From assembly GCF_006715865.1 (NCBI RefSeq), contig NZ_VFOA01000001.1, forward strand, positions 3,658,001-3,722,000: a DNA stretch of 64,000 bases. Reading direction: 5' to 3'. This document shows, one piece after another, positions 18,919-27,726 of the stretch; position 1 is the stretch's first letter; every line of letters begins with the position of its first letter. The position numbers and the translations under genes are program-made. Source of the DNA: Cellulomonas sp. SLBN-39 (GTDB taxonomy: Bacteria; Actinomycetota; Actinomycetes; Actinomycetales; Cellulomonadaceae). A model generated the notes under the pieces. That model was not told the origin of the DNA, did no database searches, and worked only from the letters and a program-made list of their open reading frames with translations.

Positions 18919-18954
18919 GTCACGGGCCGGGTGCAGCACTCCCCGGCCCGTGAC
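18919..18954 (-). terminator. Hairpin downstream of the GH43 gene
   Basis: A perfect 13-bp inverted repeat (GTCACGGGCCGGG and its complement) with a 10-nt loop, ending 5 bp from the GH43 stop codon. The remaining interval back to the tRNA terminator (18799-18918) shows nothing recognisable. Confidence 0.6.
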
Positions 18955-18959
18955 GTCGG

Positions 18960-19997
18960 TCACGCCGGCAGGGGTGCGGCGGCGGGGCTGCCGTCGGGGG
19001 CGAGCACCTGCGTCGAGGTCGGGGTGGGGCGGGTGTCGGGCACGGGTGGGCCCCAGACGGGGTTGCCGTCGGCGTCGAAGGGCAGGACCTGGGCGCGGGC
19101 GTGCCGGTTGGGGTCGCGCAGGGGGTCGCCGACGATCTCGGTGTAGGTGCGTGCGTGGTAGACGAGCACGACCCGACCGTCGGGGGTCTGCGTGAACGAG
19201 TTGTGGCCGGGGCCGTACTGGCCGTTCTCGGGCGAGGACACCACGACCGGGTCGGGGTGCTTGGTCCAGGACGCGGGGTCGAGCAGGTCGGCGTCGGCGG
19301 AGGCCGTGAGCAGGCCCATCGCGTAGTCCACGCCCGTCGCGGCCCCGGAGTACGTGAGGAAGACCCGGCCGTCGCGCACGAGCACCGCGGGGCCCTCGTT
19401 GACCCAGAAGCCCTTGACCTCCCAGTCGTGCTCGGGGCGGCTGAGCAGGACCGCGGGCCCGGCGAGGGTCCAGGGGTTCGCCATGGGGGCGATGTAGAGG
19501 TTGGAGTGCCCGCGGATCGTCACGTCCTGCTGGGCCCACACGAGGTACTGGCGGCCGTCGAGGACGACGCTCGTGGCGTCGAGGGCGAAGGACTCCCAGC
19601 CGGTGTCGACCTGCCCGCGCTCGACCCAGGTGCCCGTCAGGGGGTCGGGCGAGGCGTTCTCCAGGACGAAGACACGGTGGTTGAACGTGGGCGCGGCCCC
19701 GGGCGCGTCGGCGCGGCCCTCCTCGTCGGGCGCGGCGGCGAAGTAGACGTACCAGCGGCCGTCGACGCGGTGCAGCTCCGGCGCCCAGACCAGGCGGGAG
19801 GTCGGGCCGGCGGCCGGCGGCTGCCAGATGGTCGTCTCCGGCGCGGCCTGGAGGTCCTCGAGCCGGTCGGCGACGCGCAGGACGATGCGGTCGTAGTCCG
19901 GGTGGGACGCGGTGAACCAGTACCGGCCCTCGTGCCGGAGCACCCAGGGGTCGGCGCGCTGCAGCACGATCGGGTTGACGTCCACGGGATCGCTCAC
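18960..19997 (-). CDS. Glycoside hydrolase family 43 (alpha-L-arabinofuranosidase-like)
   Basis: A 345-residue five-bladed beta-propeller enzyme of GH43, acting on arabinose- or xylose-containing side chains. The catalytic set is visible: base D16 in LQRADPWV, pKa-modulating D140 in SFALDATSV, and acid E201 in FWVNEGPAVL. GPGHNSFTQTPDGRVVLVYHAR is the conserved last blade. There is no signal peptide, so it should act inside the cell on imported oligosaccharides. I start at the GTG at 19997 (GAGAGA just upstream) because tandem CAACGTTG operators lie immediately 5' of it. No transporter or repressor gene adjoins it. Exact substrate is not predictable. Confidence 0.87.
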   Translation of the reverse strand: MSDPVDVNPIVLQRADPWVLRHEGRYWFTASHPDYDRIVLRVADRLEDLQAAPETTIWQPPAAGPTSRLVWAPELHRVDGRWYVYFAAAPDEEGRADAPGAAPTFNHRVFVLENASPDPLTGTWVERGQVDTGWESFALDATSVVLDGRQYLVWAQQDVTIRGHSNLYIAPMANPWTLAGPAVLLSRPEHDWEVKGFWVNEGPAVLVRDGRVFLTYSGAATGVDYAMGLLTASADADLLDPASWTKHPDPVVVSSPENGQYGPGHNSFTQTPDGRVVLVYHARTYTEIVGDPLRDPNRHARAQVLPFDADGNPVWGPPVPDTRPTPTSTQVLAPDGSPAAAPLPA

Positions 19998-20005
19998 TCT
20001 CTCTT

Positions 20006-20027
20006 CAACGTTGTAGGTGCAACGTTG
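20006..20027. promoter_or_regulatory. Tandem LacI-type operators upstream of the GH43 gene
   Basis: Two copies of the perfect palindrome CAACGTTG (20006-20013 and 20020-20027), 14 bp apart centre to centre and both followed by TA. The AACGTT core with a central CG is typical of LacI-family sugar repressors in actinobacteria. They sit 9-30 bp before the GH43 start codon. The cognate repressor is not in the window. Confidence 0.7.
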
Positions 20028-20091
20028 TAGAACATCCCGCGCCGTGCGGCCGGGTGTCAACCCCGACCGCCGCCACCTGTGGACCCGCAGG

Positions 20092-21003
20092 TCAGCACCC
20101 GGCGACCTGCTCCAGGATCTCGCGCAGCGCGCGCGCCGCCGGCGACCCGAGGCCCGACGTGCGCTGGGCGGTGAACACCGTCCGGCACGGTCTGCCCGGC
20201 AGGTCGACGAGCCGGCACGTCGTGGTGCGGCCCCGCCAGACCAGGTCCGGCAGCAGCGCGACCGCGTTGCCCGACTCGACCAGGCGGATCTGCGTCTGCA
20301 GGTCCGCGCTCTCGTGACGCACGTCGGGCTCGAACCCCGCCGTCCGGCACAGCTGCTCGGCGAAGTGCCGCGACGCCGTGCCGCGCGGCTCCATCACCCA
20401 GGGCACCTGCGCGGCGCCCGCCAGGTCCCGCACGCGCCAGGGCGCCACGCCGACCGGCGGCAGGGTCAGCCGGATCACGTCCGACGTCAGGTCGCGCCGG
20501 TCCAGGCCCGGCCACCACGGCGCGGCGTGCGCGGGGTACTGCTCCGCGACCACCATGTCGAAGTCCCGCGCCCACGTCTCGTGCAGGGCCTGCTCGGGCT
20601 CGCGCTGGACCATCTCGACGCGGACCTGGGGGTGCGTCTCGGCCATCAGGCGCAGGGCCGCGGGCATCAGCGCGAGCGCCACCGACTGGAACACCGCGAC
20701 CCGGACCGTCCCGCGGACCTCCGTGAGGGACGCGGCCAGCTCGGCCTCGGCCCGCTCGATCGTCGCGAGCAGCTCGTCGGTCGCCGCGACCAGCACCTCC
20801 GCCTGCGGCGTCAGCTGCACGCCCCGGCCCGCCTTGCGCAGCAGCACCATGCCCGTCTCGCGCTCGAGCTGGCTCAGCTGCTGCGAGACGGCCGACGGGC
20901 TGTAGCTCAGCGCCTGGGCGACGGCCGCCAGGGTGCCGCGCACCGCGAGCTCGCGCAGGATGACCAGACGACGCACGTCGAGCACGGCGGACCTCCGACT
21001 CAT
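20092..21003 (-). CDS. LysR-family transcriptional regulator divergent from putA
   Basis: A 303-residue LysR-type regulator. The N-terminal winged helix-turn-helix (residues 10-68) contains GTLAAVAQALSYSPSAVSQQLSQLE, and the effector-binding periplasmic-binding-protein-like domain follows from about residue 95 (GTVRVAVFQSVALALMP). It is transcribed away from putA across a 115-bp gap containing the palindrome AACAG-TCG-CTGTT. Classical LysR logic suggests it controls putA and itself, perhaps in response to proline or a derivative. That is inference from position. The last residues (QVAGC) end at a clear stop. Confidence 0.87.
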   Translation of the reverse strand: MSRRSAVLDVRRLVILRELAVRGTLAAVAQALSYSPSAVSQQLSQLERETGMVLLRKAGRGVQLTPQAEVLVAATDELLATIERAEAELAASLTEVRGTVRVAVFQSVALALMPAALRLMAETHPQVRVEMVQREPEQALHETWARDFDMVVAEQYPAHAAPWWPGLDRRDLTSDVIRLTLPPVGVAPWRVRDLAGAAQVPWVMEPRGTASRHFAEQLCRTAGFEPDVRHESADLQTQIRLVESGNAVALLPDLVWRGRTTTCRLVDLPGRPCRTVFTAQRTSGLGSPAARALREILEQVAGC

Positions 21004-21030
21004 CAGCTCAGGTGACGAACACTATGCGCA

Positions 21031-21043
21031 AACAGTCGCTGTT
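21031..21043. promoter_or_regulatory. Candidate LysR operator between the regulator and putA
   Basis: The inverted repeat AACAG-TCG-CTGTT lies in the divergent promoter region, 28 bp from the regulator start and 76 bp from putA. LysR regulators bind imperfect palindromes with a T-N11-A core; the size and place fit, but the core is not exact. Confidence 0.45.
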
Positions 21044-21118
21044 CCTGACGGCTCGACCCGCCGCAGAATGGCCGCACGCGGCACCGGGCCGCGTCCGCCC
21101 AGGTCAGAGCGAGGCACC

Positions 21119-24100
21119 ATGACGTCCCCCAGCACCCTGCACACCCCCGCCGGCGCCGACGCCACCGACCCCGCGCTCGCGCAGGAGGCCGTCGCCCTCG
21201 TGCGGCGCTGGCTGCACGAGGCCGCCGCCCACCCCGTCGACCCCTCGGCCGCCCAGCTCGCCGCCGCGCTCAAGGACCCCGAGGGGCTCCCCTTCGTCGT
21301 CGGGTTCGTCGACGGCGTCGTGCGCCCCGAGGACCGACGCGTCGCCGCCCGCACCCTGCGCGAGCTGTCCCGCCGCTCCCCCGCGTTCCTGCCCGCCCCC
21401 CTGCGGGCCGCGCTGCGCGTCGGCGGTGCCGTGGCACCCGCCCTGCCCGACGTCGTCGTGCCCGTCGCCCGGCGCGTGCTGCGCGAGATGGTCGGCCACC
21501 TCGTCGTCGACGCGAGCGACCGCGCCCTGGGCCGGGCGATCGCCCGCGTGCGGCGCGACGGCGTGCGCCTCAACGTCAACCTGCTCGGCGAGGCCGTGCT
21601 GGGCCGGCGGGAGGCCGACCGGCGTCTGGCCGGGACGCGGCGCCTGCTGGCCCGCGACGACGTCGACTACGTGTCGATCAAGGTCTCCGCGACCGACGCC
21701 CCGCACAGCGCGTGGTCGTTCGACGAGACCGTCGCCGAGGTCGTGGAGCACCTCGCCCCCCTCTTCGCGCTCGCCGCGTCCTCCCCCACCCCGAAGTTCG
21801 TCAACCTCGACATGGAGGAGTACAAGGACCTCGACCTCACGGTCGCGGTGTTCACGCGGCTGCTCGACCGCCCCGAGCTCGAGCGGCTCGAGGCCGGGAT
21901 CGTCCTGCAGGCGTACCTGCCGGACGCGCTCGCCGCGATGCAGCACCTGCAGTCCTGGGCGGCGGAGCGCCGGGCCCGCGGCGGGGCCGGCATCAAGGTC
22001 CGCCTCGTCAAGGGCGCGAACCTGCCCATGGAGCAGGTCGAGGCCGAGCTGCACGGGTGGCCGCTGGCCACCTGGGGCACCAAGCAGGACACCGACACGA
22101 GCTACAAGCGCGTGCTGGACTGGGCGCTGCACCCCGAGCGCGTGGCCAACGTGCGCCTGGGCGTGGCCGGGCACAACCTCTTCGACGTCGCGTACGCGTG
22201 GCTGCTGGCCGGCCGGCGGGGCGTGCGGCACGCCGTGGAGATGGAGATGCTGCTGGGCATGGCCCAGGGGCAGGCCGAGGCCGTGCTGCGCGAGGTCGGC
22301 GGGCTGCTGCTCTACACGCCCGTCGTGCACCCCCGCGAGTTCGACGTCGCGATCGCCTACCTCATCCGCCGGCTCGAGGAGGGCGCGTCCTCGGCGAACT
22401 TCATGTCCGCGGTGTTCGACCTCGACCGCGACGAGGCGCTGTTCGCCCGCGAGCGCGACCGGTTCCTGGCCTCGCTCGCCGCCCTGGACGGTGCCGTGCC
22501 CGGGCCGCACCGGGTCGCGGACCGGTACGCGGCGACCCCGCCGGCGGCGCCCGGGGCGTTCGAGAACACCCCGGACACGGACCCGTCGGTGCCGGCGAAC
22601 CGCGCGTGGGTGCGGGACGTGCTGGCGCGGGTGCCCGGGTCGACGCTCGGGCAGGCGACGATCGAGCGGGCGCGCGTGGACGACGCCGGGACCCTGGACG
22701 ACGTGCTGCGGTCCGCGCAGGCCGCGGGCCGGGCGTGGGGTGCCCGTCCGGCGTCGGAGCGGGCCGCCGTGCTCGACCGCGCGGGACGGGCGCTCGAGAA
22801 GCACCGGGGGCGGCTGCTGGAGGTCATGGCGGCCGAGGCGGGCAAGACCGTCGACCAGGGCGACCCCGAGGTGTCCGAGGCGGTCGACTTCGCGCACTGG
22901 TACGCCGAGCTCGCCCGGGGCCTGGCCGACGTCGACGGTGCACGGTTCGTGCCCGCGGCGCTGACGCTGGTGACACCGCCGTGGAACTTCCCCGTCGCGA
23001 TCCCGGCGGGGTCGACGCTGGCGGCGCTGGCCGCGGGCTCCGCGGTCGTGCTCAAGCCCGCGGGGCCGGCGCAGCGGTGCGGCGCGGTGCTCGCGGAGGT
23101 GCTGTGGGAGGCCGGGGTGCCGCGCGACGTGCTGCGTCTCGTCCAGGTCGACGAGCAGGGCCTCGGCCGGGAGCTGGTCGCCCACCCGGCCGTGGACCGG
23201 GTGGTGCTCACCGGGGCGTACGAGACGGCCGAGCTGTTCCGCTCGTTCCGGCCCGACCTGCCGCTGCTGGCGGAGACGTCGGGCAAGAACGCGATCGTCG
23301 TGACCCCGTCGGCGGACCTCGACCTGGCGGTGCGTGACGTCGTGCAGTCGGCGTTCGGGCACGCGGGCCAGAAGTGCTCGGCGGCGTCCCTGGTGATCCT
23401 GGTCGGCTCGGTCGCGCGGTCGCGGCGGTTCCGCGACCAGCTGCTCGACGCGACCGCGTCCCTCGTGGTGGGCCCCGCGCACGACCCGCGCACGCAGATG
23501 GGGCCGTTGGTCGAGCCCGCCGCGGGCAAGCTCCTCGACGGGCTGACCCGGCTGGACGCCGGCGAGCGGTGGGCCCTCGCCCCGCGGCGGCTGGACGAGG
23601 AGGGGCGGCTGTGGACGCCGGGGATCCGGACCGGGGTGGCCCGGGGGTCGCGCACCCACCTGACGGAGTACTTCGGGCCCGTGCTCGGGGTCATGACGGC
23701 CGCCAGCCTGCAGGAGGCGGTCGCGCTGCAGAACGACGTCGCGTACGGGCTCACGGCGGGGCTGCACTCGCTCGACCGGGCCGAGATCGCGACCTGGCTG
23801 GGCACCGTCGAGGCGGGCAACCTGTACGTGAACCGCGGCACGACCGGCGCGATCGTGCGCCGGCAGCCGTTCGGCGGGTGGAAGCGGTCGGCGGTGGGTC
23901 CCGGGTCCAAGGCGGGCGGGCCGAGCTACCTGATGGGCCTGGGCTCCTGGGAGCCCGGCACCGCGACGCAGGGGGCGCCGGTGGAGCACCCGGACGTGCG
24001 CGCGCTCCTCGACGCCGCCGCGGCCGTGCTCGACGCCGCCGACCTGGCGTCCCTGGGGCGGGCGGCCGCGAGCGACGCCCTCGCGTGGGTGGGCCCGCTG

Positions 24101-24598
24101 GCCCCGCAGGACCCCAGCGGGCTGCGGTGCGAGCGGGACGTGCTGCGGCACCTGCCGCTGCCGGTCCCCGTGCTGGTCCGCGCCGCCGGGGGTGCGCGGA
24201 CCGTCGACGTGGTGCGCGCGCTCGCCGCCGCGGCCCTCGTGGGGACGCCCGTCGTGGTCTCCGCCGACGCGCCCCTGCCGGTCGCGGTGCCGGGGACGGC
24301 CGACGTGCACGTCGAGGACGCCGACGCGTTCGCCGTGCGCGTGGCGGGAGCGGCCGACGCGCACGGCGGGGCGCGCGTGCGGGTCGTCGGGGGCGACGGG
24401 GACGCCGCGCCCGCCCTCGCGCATGCCACGGGCGGGCGGCCCGACGTGGCCGTGTGGCACCACCCGGTGACCGAGGCGGGCCGTGTGGAGATCCTGCCGT
24501 TCGTCCGCGAGCAGGCCGTGAGCGTGACCGCCCACCGGTTCGGGACGCCCCACGACCTGGTCGACGGCCTGCTGGGCGCCCCGGCGCCGCAGCGCTGA
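21119..24598 (+). CDS. putA: Bifunctional proline dehydrogenase / L-glutamate gamma-semialdehyde dehydrogenase
   Basis: It oxidises proline to glutamate in two steps within one 1159-residue protein. The FAD-dependent proline dehydrogenase barrel covers about residues 95-445 (KVSATDAPHSAWS, VRLVKGANLPMEQVE, RRLEEGASSANFMSAVF). The aldehyde dehydrogenase covers about 480-955, with catalytic E719 (LLAETSGKN) and nucleophile C753 (GHAGQKCSAA). A C-terminal region of about 200 residues resembles the substrate-channel lid domain of longer PutA proteins. No N-terminal ribbon-helix-helix is present, so it is not a self-repressor like E. coli PutA. ATG at 21119 has GAGG upstream. Confidence 0.95.
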   Translation: MTSPSTLHTPAGADATDPALAQEAVALVRRWLHEAAAHPVDPSAAQLAAALKDPEGLPFVVGFVDGVVRPEDRRVAARTLRELSRRSPAFLPAPLRAALRVGGAVAPALPDVVVPVARRVLREMVGHLVVDASDRALGRAIARVRRDGVRLNVNLLGEAVLGRREADRRLAGTRRLLARDDVDYVSIKVSATDAPHSAWSFDETVAEVVEHLAPLFALAASSPTPKFVNLDMEEYKDLDLTVAVFTRLLDRPELERLEAGIVLQAYLPDALAAMQHLQSWAAERRARGGAGIKVRLVKGANLPMEQVEAELHGWPLATWGTKQDTDTSYKRVLDWALHPERVANVRLGVAGHNLFDVAYAWLLAGRRGVRHAVEMEMLLGMAQGQAEAVLREVGGLLLYTPVVHPREFDVAIAYLIRRLEEGASSANFMSAVFDLDRDEALFARERDRFLASLAALDGAVPGPHRVADRYAATPPAAPGAFENTPDTDPSVPANRAWVRDVLARVPGSTLGQATIERARVDDAGTLDDVLRSAQAAGRAWGARPASERAAVLDRAGRALEKHRGRLLEVMAAEAGKTVDQGDPEVSEAVDFAHWYAELARGLADVDGARFVPAALTLVTPPWNFPVAIPAGSTLAALAAGSAVVLKPAGPAQRCGAVLAEVLWEAGVPRDVLRLVQVDEQGLGRELVAHPAVDRVVLTGAYETAELFRSFRPDLPLLAETSGKNAIVVTPSADLDLAVRDVVQSAFGHAGQKCSAASLVILVGSVARSRRFRDQLLDATASLVVGPAHDPRTQMGPLVEPAAGKLLDGLTRLDAGERWALAPRRLDEEGRLWTPGIRTGVARGSRTHLTEYFGPVLGVMTAASLQEAVALQNDVAYGLTAGLHSLDRAEIATWLGTVEAGNLYVNRGTTGAIVRRQPFGGWKRSAVGPGSKAGGPSYLMGLGSWEPGTATQGAPVEHPDVRALLDAAAAVLDAADLASLGRAAASDALAWVGPLAPQDPSGLRCERDVLRHLPLPVPVLVRAAGGARTVDVVRALAAAALVGTPVVVSADAPLPVAVPGTADVHVEDADAFAVRVAGAADAHGGARVRVVGGDGDAAPALAHATGGRPDVAVWHHPVTEAGRVEILPFVREQAVSVTAHRFGTPHDLVDGLLGAPAPQR

Positions 24599-24604
24599 AC
24601 CACC

Positions 24605-24642
24605 ACGCCCCGCGCACCGGTGACCGTCGGTGCGCGGGGCGT
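24605..24642 (+). terminator. Terminator hairpin after putA
   Basis: A perfect 15-bp inverted repeat (ACGCCCCGCGCACCG and its complement) with an 8-nt loop, 6 bp after the putA stop. No T tract. Confidence 0.7.
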
Positions 24643-24771
24643 CGTCGCGCCCGGACCCGTGGTGCTCCGGTGCTGGTGAGGGCCCTGTTTGCGTCGGCCG
24701 GGGCGCTCGCCTAAGTTGTCGACCCGGGTCAGGACACGGCCCCGCTCGTCCGCACCGACTGGAGCCCTGCC

Positions 24772-25518
24772 GTGTCCACGACCACTCGCGCCCCCCGCCC
24801 GACCCCGCGCCGCGTCCCGTCCCCCGGGTCCGCGCGCGCGTCCTCCACCGCCGCCGCCCCGCCCGCCGGGGACGCCCCCGCGCGGGGCACCGGTGGGGCG
24901 GCGGCCGGGGCCGGCACCGCACCGGCGCCCCGCCTGACGGGAAGCCCCGCGCAGGGGACGTGGTGGTGGTCCGACGGCTGCTACGCGCTGCACGGGTTCA
25001 CGCCCGGGGACGTCGTGCCCACGACCGAGCTGATGCGCGCGCACGTCCACGCCGAGGACCGGCAGCGGTGGTGGGACGCGCTGACCGACGAGGACACGAC
25101 ACCGCGGCAGACCCGCTTCCGCCTGCGGGACGCCGGCGGGCGCGAGCGCACGGTCGTCGGCGTGTGCCGCGGGCTCGGCGACGGCCGCGTGGAGGCCGTG
25201 CTCGTGGACCTCACCTCGGCGGTCGCGGCCGAGGGCGCCCGGCTCGCCACGGAGCAGATCGCGGCGTCGGCGGCGTCGCGGGCGACCATCGAGCAGGCCA
25301 AGGGTGTGGTCGCGGCCGCCTACGGGGTCAGCGTGGAGGCGGCGTTCGCCGTGCTGCGCGAGGCGTCCATGCGCAGCAACGTGGGGCTGCGGGCGGTCGC
25401 GGCCCGGCTCGTGGCGCACGTGGAGGGGCGGGGCACGCGGGCCGAGGCGCTCGCGGCGGACGTCGCGCCGTTCCTCGTGGAGGTCGCTCCCGCCCGCCCC
25501 GGGCAGGACCCGTCCTGA
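24772..25518 (+). CDS. PAS-like fold and ANTAR-domain RNA-binding regulator
   Basis: A 248-residue protein. Residues 1-60 are Ala/Pro/Arg-rich and likely disordered. Residues 62-150 resemble a PAS fold (WWWSDGCYALHGFTPGD, HAEDRQRWWDAL). Residues 165-225 form an ANTAR domain (ASRATIEQAKGVVAAAYGVSVEAAFAVLREASMRSN). ANTAR proteins bind paired hexaloop RNA hairpins to prevent transcription termination. Start is GTG at 24772. The gene converges on a second ANTAR gene 37 bp away, with GAF instead of PAS. The signal and RNA target are unknown. Confidence 0.85.
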   Translation: MSTTTRAPRPTPRRVPSPGSARASSTAAAPPAGDAPARGTGGAAAGAGTAPAPRLTGSPAQGTWWWSDGCYALHGFTPGDVVPTTELMRAHVHAEDRQRWWDALTDEDTTPRQTRFRLRDAGGRERTVVGVCRGLGDGRVEAVLVDLTSAVAAEGARLATEQIAASAASRATIEQAKGVVAAAYGVSVEAAFAVLREASMRSNVGLRAVAARLVAHVEGRGTRAEALAADVAPFLVEVAPARPGQDPS

Positions 25519-25555
25519 GCCCGGACGGTCGACCCCGAGCGGCGCGGGTCGCCGG

Positions 25556-26290
25556 TCAGCCCGACCGGGCGACGAACGTCGGGGCGCGCCCCTCGCCACC
25601 GACCTGGGCGACGATCTCGCGCGCGAGGTCGCGCAGCTTGACGTTGCGGGTCTGGGACGCGCGGCGCAGCAGGTCGAGCGCGTCGTCGGCGCCGCAGCGG
25701 TTCTGCGCCATGACGACGCCGACGGCCTGGTCGATGACGCCGCGGGACTCCAGGGCGGCCTGCAGGTCCGCGGTGCGGCGCGACAGCTCCGTCAGGCGCA
25801 GCGAGTAGCCGACGACGCGGCCCAGGTCGGCCGTGAGCCGCTCGATGCGCTCCACGTCGTCCGCGTCCCAGCGGGGCGTCTCGCTGTAGACGTTGATCGC
25901 GACGGAGACGTCCGCGTCGACGGGCACGGGGAAGGCCCCCGCGCAGACGAAGCCCGCGTCGACGGCCGCGTCGCGCCACGCCGGCCACCGGTGCTCGGCG
26001 GCCAGGTCGGGGATGAGCACGGTCGCGCCCGTGTCCGCCGCCGTCAGGCACGGCCCGGCGTCGGCGGCGTACTCGACCTCGTCGCAGCGGCGCGCGCGGT
26101 CGCCGGTCGCCGCGACCGTCGTGGCGTTCCGGCCGCGGCGCAGCGTCACGCTCGTCTCGTTGACCGCGCGCAGCACCGTGGCCGAGGCGTCCGCGAGCGC
26201 CTGCACCACGTGCTGCACCTCGGTCGCCCGCACCAGCTCGGCGTGCAGCCGGGCCGTGGTGACCTCGACGGACTCGTCCGTCCCGTCCAT
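25556..26290 (-). CDS. GAF and ANTAR-domain RNA-binding regulator
   Basis: A 244-residue protein. A GAF sensor domain spans about residues 15-160 (DAGPCLTAADTGATVLIPDLAAEHRWPAW, AGAFPVPVDADVSVAINVYS). A coiled linker and a C-terminal ANTAR domain follow at about 170-232 (ESRGVIDQAVGVVMAQNRCGADDALDLLRRASQTRN). GAF-ANTAR proteins are a common actinobacterial type. I chose the ATG at 26290 because GGAGG lies 8 nt upstream, although the frame opens 27 codons earlier. It is convergent with the PAS-ANTAR gene. The ligand and regulated transcript are not evident. Confidence 0.88.
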   Translation of the reverse strand: MDGTDESVEVTTARLHAELVRATEVQHVVQALADASATVLRAVNETSVTLRRGRNATTVAATGDRARRCDEVEYAADAGPCLTAADTGATVLIPDLAAEHRWPAWRDAAVDAGFVCAGAFPVPVDADVSVAINVYSETPRWDADDVERIERLTADLGRVVGYSLRLTELSRRTADLQAALESRGVIDQAVGVVMAQNRCGADDALDLLRRASQTRNVKLRDLAREIVAQVGGEGRAPTFVARSG

Positions 26291-26395
26291 CGCCGTCCCT
26301 CCCGTGCGCCCGGCGCTGACGCCGGGGTCCTCGGCCCAGACGGTAGCGGAGCGCACGGCCGTCCGCCGCACGGGGGCTGCGCCTCCGGTGGTGCG

Positions 26396-27568
26396 TCAGG
26401 CCGTCAGGACGAGCGCGGTGACGGCGGCGAGCACCACGGGCGCGCACAGCAGCAGGCCCTGCCGGACGACGACGCCGACCGGCACGTGCAGGAGCACCTG
26501 CCGGCACCGCTGCCACCACAGGACCGTCGCGAGCGACCCCCAGGGCGTCAGGAGGGGGCCGGCGCCGGTGGCGACGAGCAGCGTCGCGACGCGCAGGGGG
26601 TCGCCGCCGGCGACGGGCTCCAGCGCGAGGTAGGCGGGCAGGTTGTTGACGGCGTTCGCGGCGACGACGCCGACGGCCGCGAGCCGCAGCAGCGCGCCGG
26701 CGTCGGAGCCGTCGCCGGCCGCGGCGTGCAGCAGGGCGGCCGAGCCCTGCGCGTGCAGGGTCGCCACGACGACGAACAGGCCCGCGACGACGAGGAGGGT
26801 GCGCCAGGGCACGAGCTGGGCGGGCGGCACCGGCCAGGGCCGCCGCCGCAGCCGGGTCGCGACCACGAGGACGACCGCCGCGACCCCCGCCGCGAGGAAC
26901 GGCTCGACGCCCGCGACGAACGCGGCCGCCATCGCCGCGGTGACGACCGCCGCGAGGACCAGCAGCGCACGGTCGGCGGGGACGGGGCCGGGGGCCAGGT
27001 CGAACCGTCCCGCGATCGCCGCGCGGTCGCGCAGGCCCACGATCAGCACCGTGACGAGGACCGCGACGAGCGCGGGCACGGCCATCAGGGCGAGGAAGTC
27101 CACCCCCTGGCGGCGCAGGGTGCGGTCGGCGAGCAGGTTCGTCAGGTTCGAGACGGGCAGCAGCAGCGAGGCGGTGTTCGCCAGGGCCAGGACGACGAGG
27201 GCGAACGGCAGGGGTCGCGAGCCGGTGCGGCGGGCCAGCGCGACGACGACGGGCGTGACCAGCACCGCGGTGGTGTCGAGCGAGAGCACCGCCGTCGAGG
27301 CCGTCGCGACGAGGACGACCAGCAGCCACAGCACGGGACGCCGGCCCCGCGCAGCCCGGGCCGCGAGTCCCGCGGCGGCGTCGAACAGGCCGGCGCCGGC
27401 GCACATCTCCGCGACGACGGTCAGCGCCGCGAGGAACGCCAGCACGGGCAGGGTGCGCTCCGCGAGGTCCCGGGCGTCGGCGCCGGGCAGCGCACCGGTG
27501 ACCACGAGCACGGACGAGACGAGGAGGGCGACGAGCCACCACGGGACACGACGCAGGGCGGCGCTCAC
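26396..27568 (-). CDS. SLC13/ArsB-like ion permease
   Basis: A 390-residue polytopic membrane protein with about 10-12 helices from the ion-transporter superfamily (SLC13, ArsB, CitMHS). Conserved repeats are LSLDTTAVLVTPVVVALARR, NTASLLLPVSNLTNLL, ANAVNNLPAYLALEP and GAGPLLTPWGS, the paired Asn/Pro hairpin loops that form the substrate site. Arsenite, dicarboxylate or another anion could be the substrate; no ars or metabolic gene adjoins it. GTG start at 27568. A short tandem-repeat array lies 90-155 bp upstream. Confidence 0.8.
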   Translation of the reverse strand: MSAALRRVPWWLVALLVSSVLVVTGALPGADARDLAERTLPVLAFLAALTVVAEMCAGAGLFDAAAGLAARAARGRRPVLWLLVVLVATASTAVLSLDTTAVLVTPVVVALARRTGSRPLPFALVVLALANTASLLLPVSNLTNLLADRTLRRQGVDFLALMAVPALVAVLVTVLIVGLRDRAAIAGRFDLAPGPVPADRALLVLAAVVTAAMAAAFVAGVEPFLAAGVAAVVLVVATRLRRRPWPVPPAQLVPWRTLLVVAGLFVVVATLHAQGSAALLHAAAGDGSDAGALLRLAAVGVVAANAVNNLPAYLALEPVAGGDPLRVATLLVATGAGPLLTPWGSLATVLWWQRCRQVLLHVPVGVVVRQGLLLCAPVVLAAVTALVLTA

Positions 27569-27657
27569 AGGGCGTGACGGTACGTGCCGCGGCAGACCGC
27601 CGCGCGTCGACACCCCCGGTCGGGCACCGTCGGCGGCGCCCGACCGGGACCGGCGAC

Positions 27658-27723
27658 GTCGGGACCGCGCCGTCGGGACCGCGCCGTCGGGACCGGGTCC
27701 GCGGACCGGGTCCGCGGACCGGG
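27658..27723. repeat. Short tandem repeat array
   Basis: Two head-to-tail units of GTCGGGACCGCGCC (14 bp, with a partial third) run directly into two units of GACCGGGTCCGCG (13 bp, with a partial third). The array lies between the 5' end of the permease gene and the 3' end of cbiX and ends 4 bp before the cbiX stop. Probably a replication-slippage product. Confidence 0.85.
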
Positions 27724-27726
27724 ACG

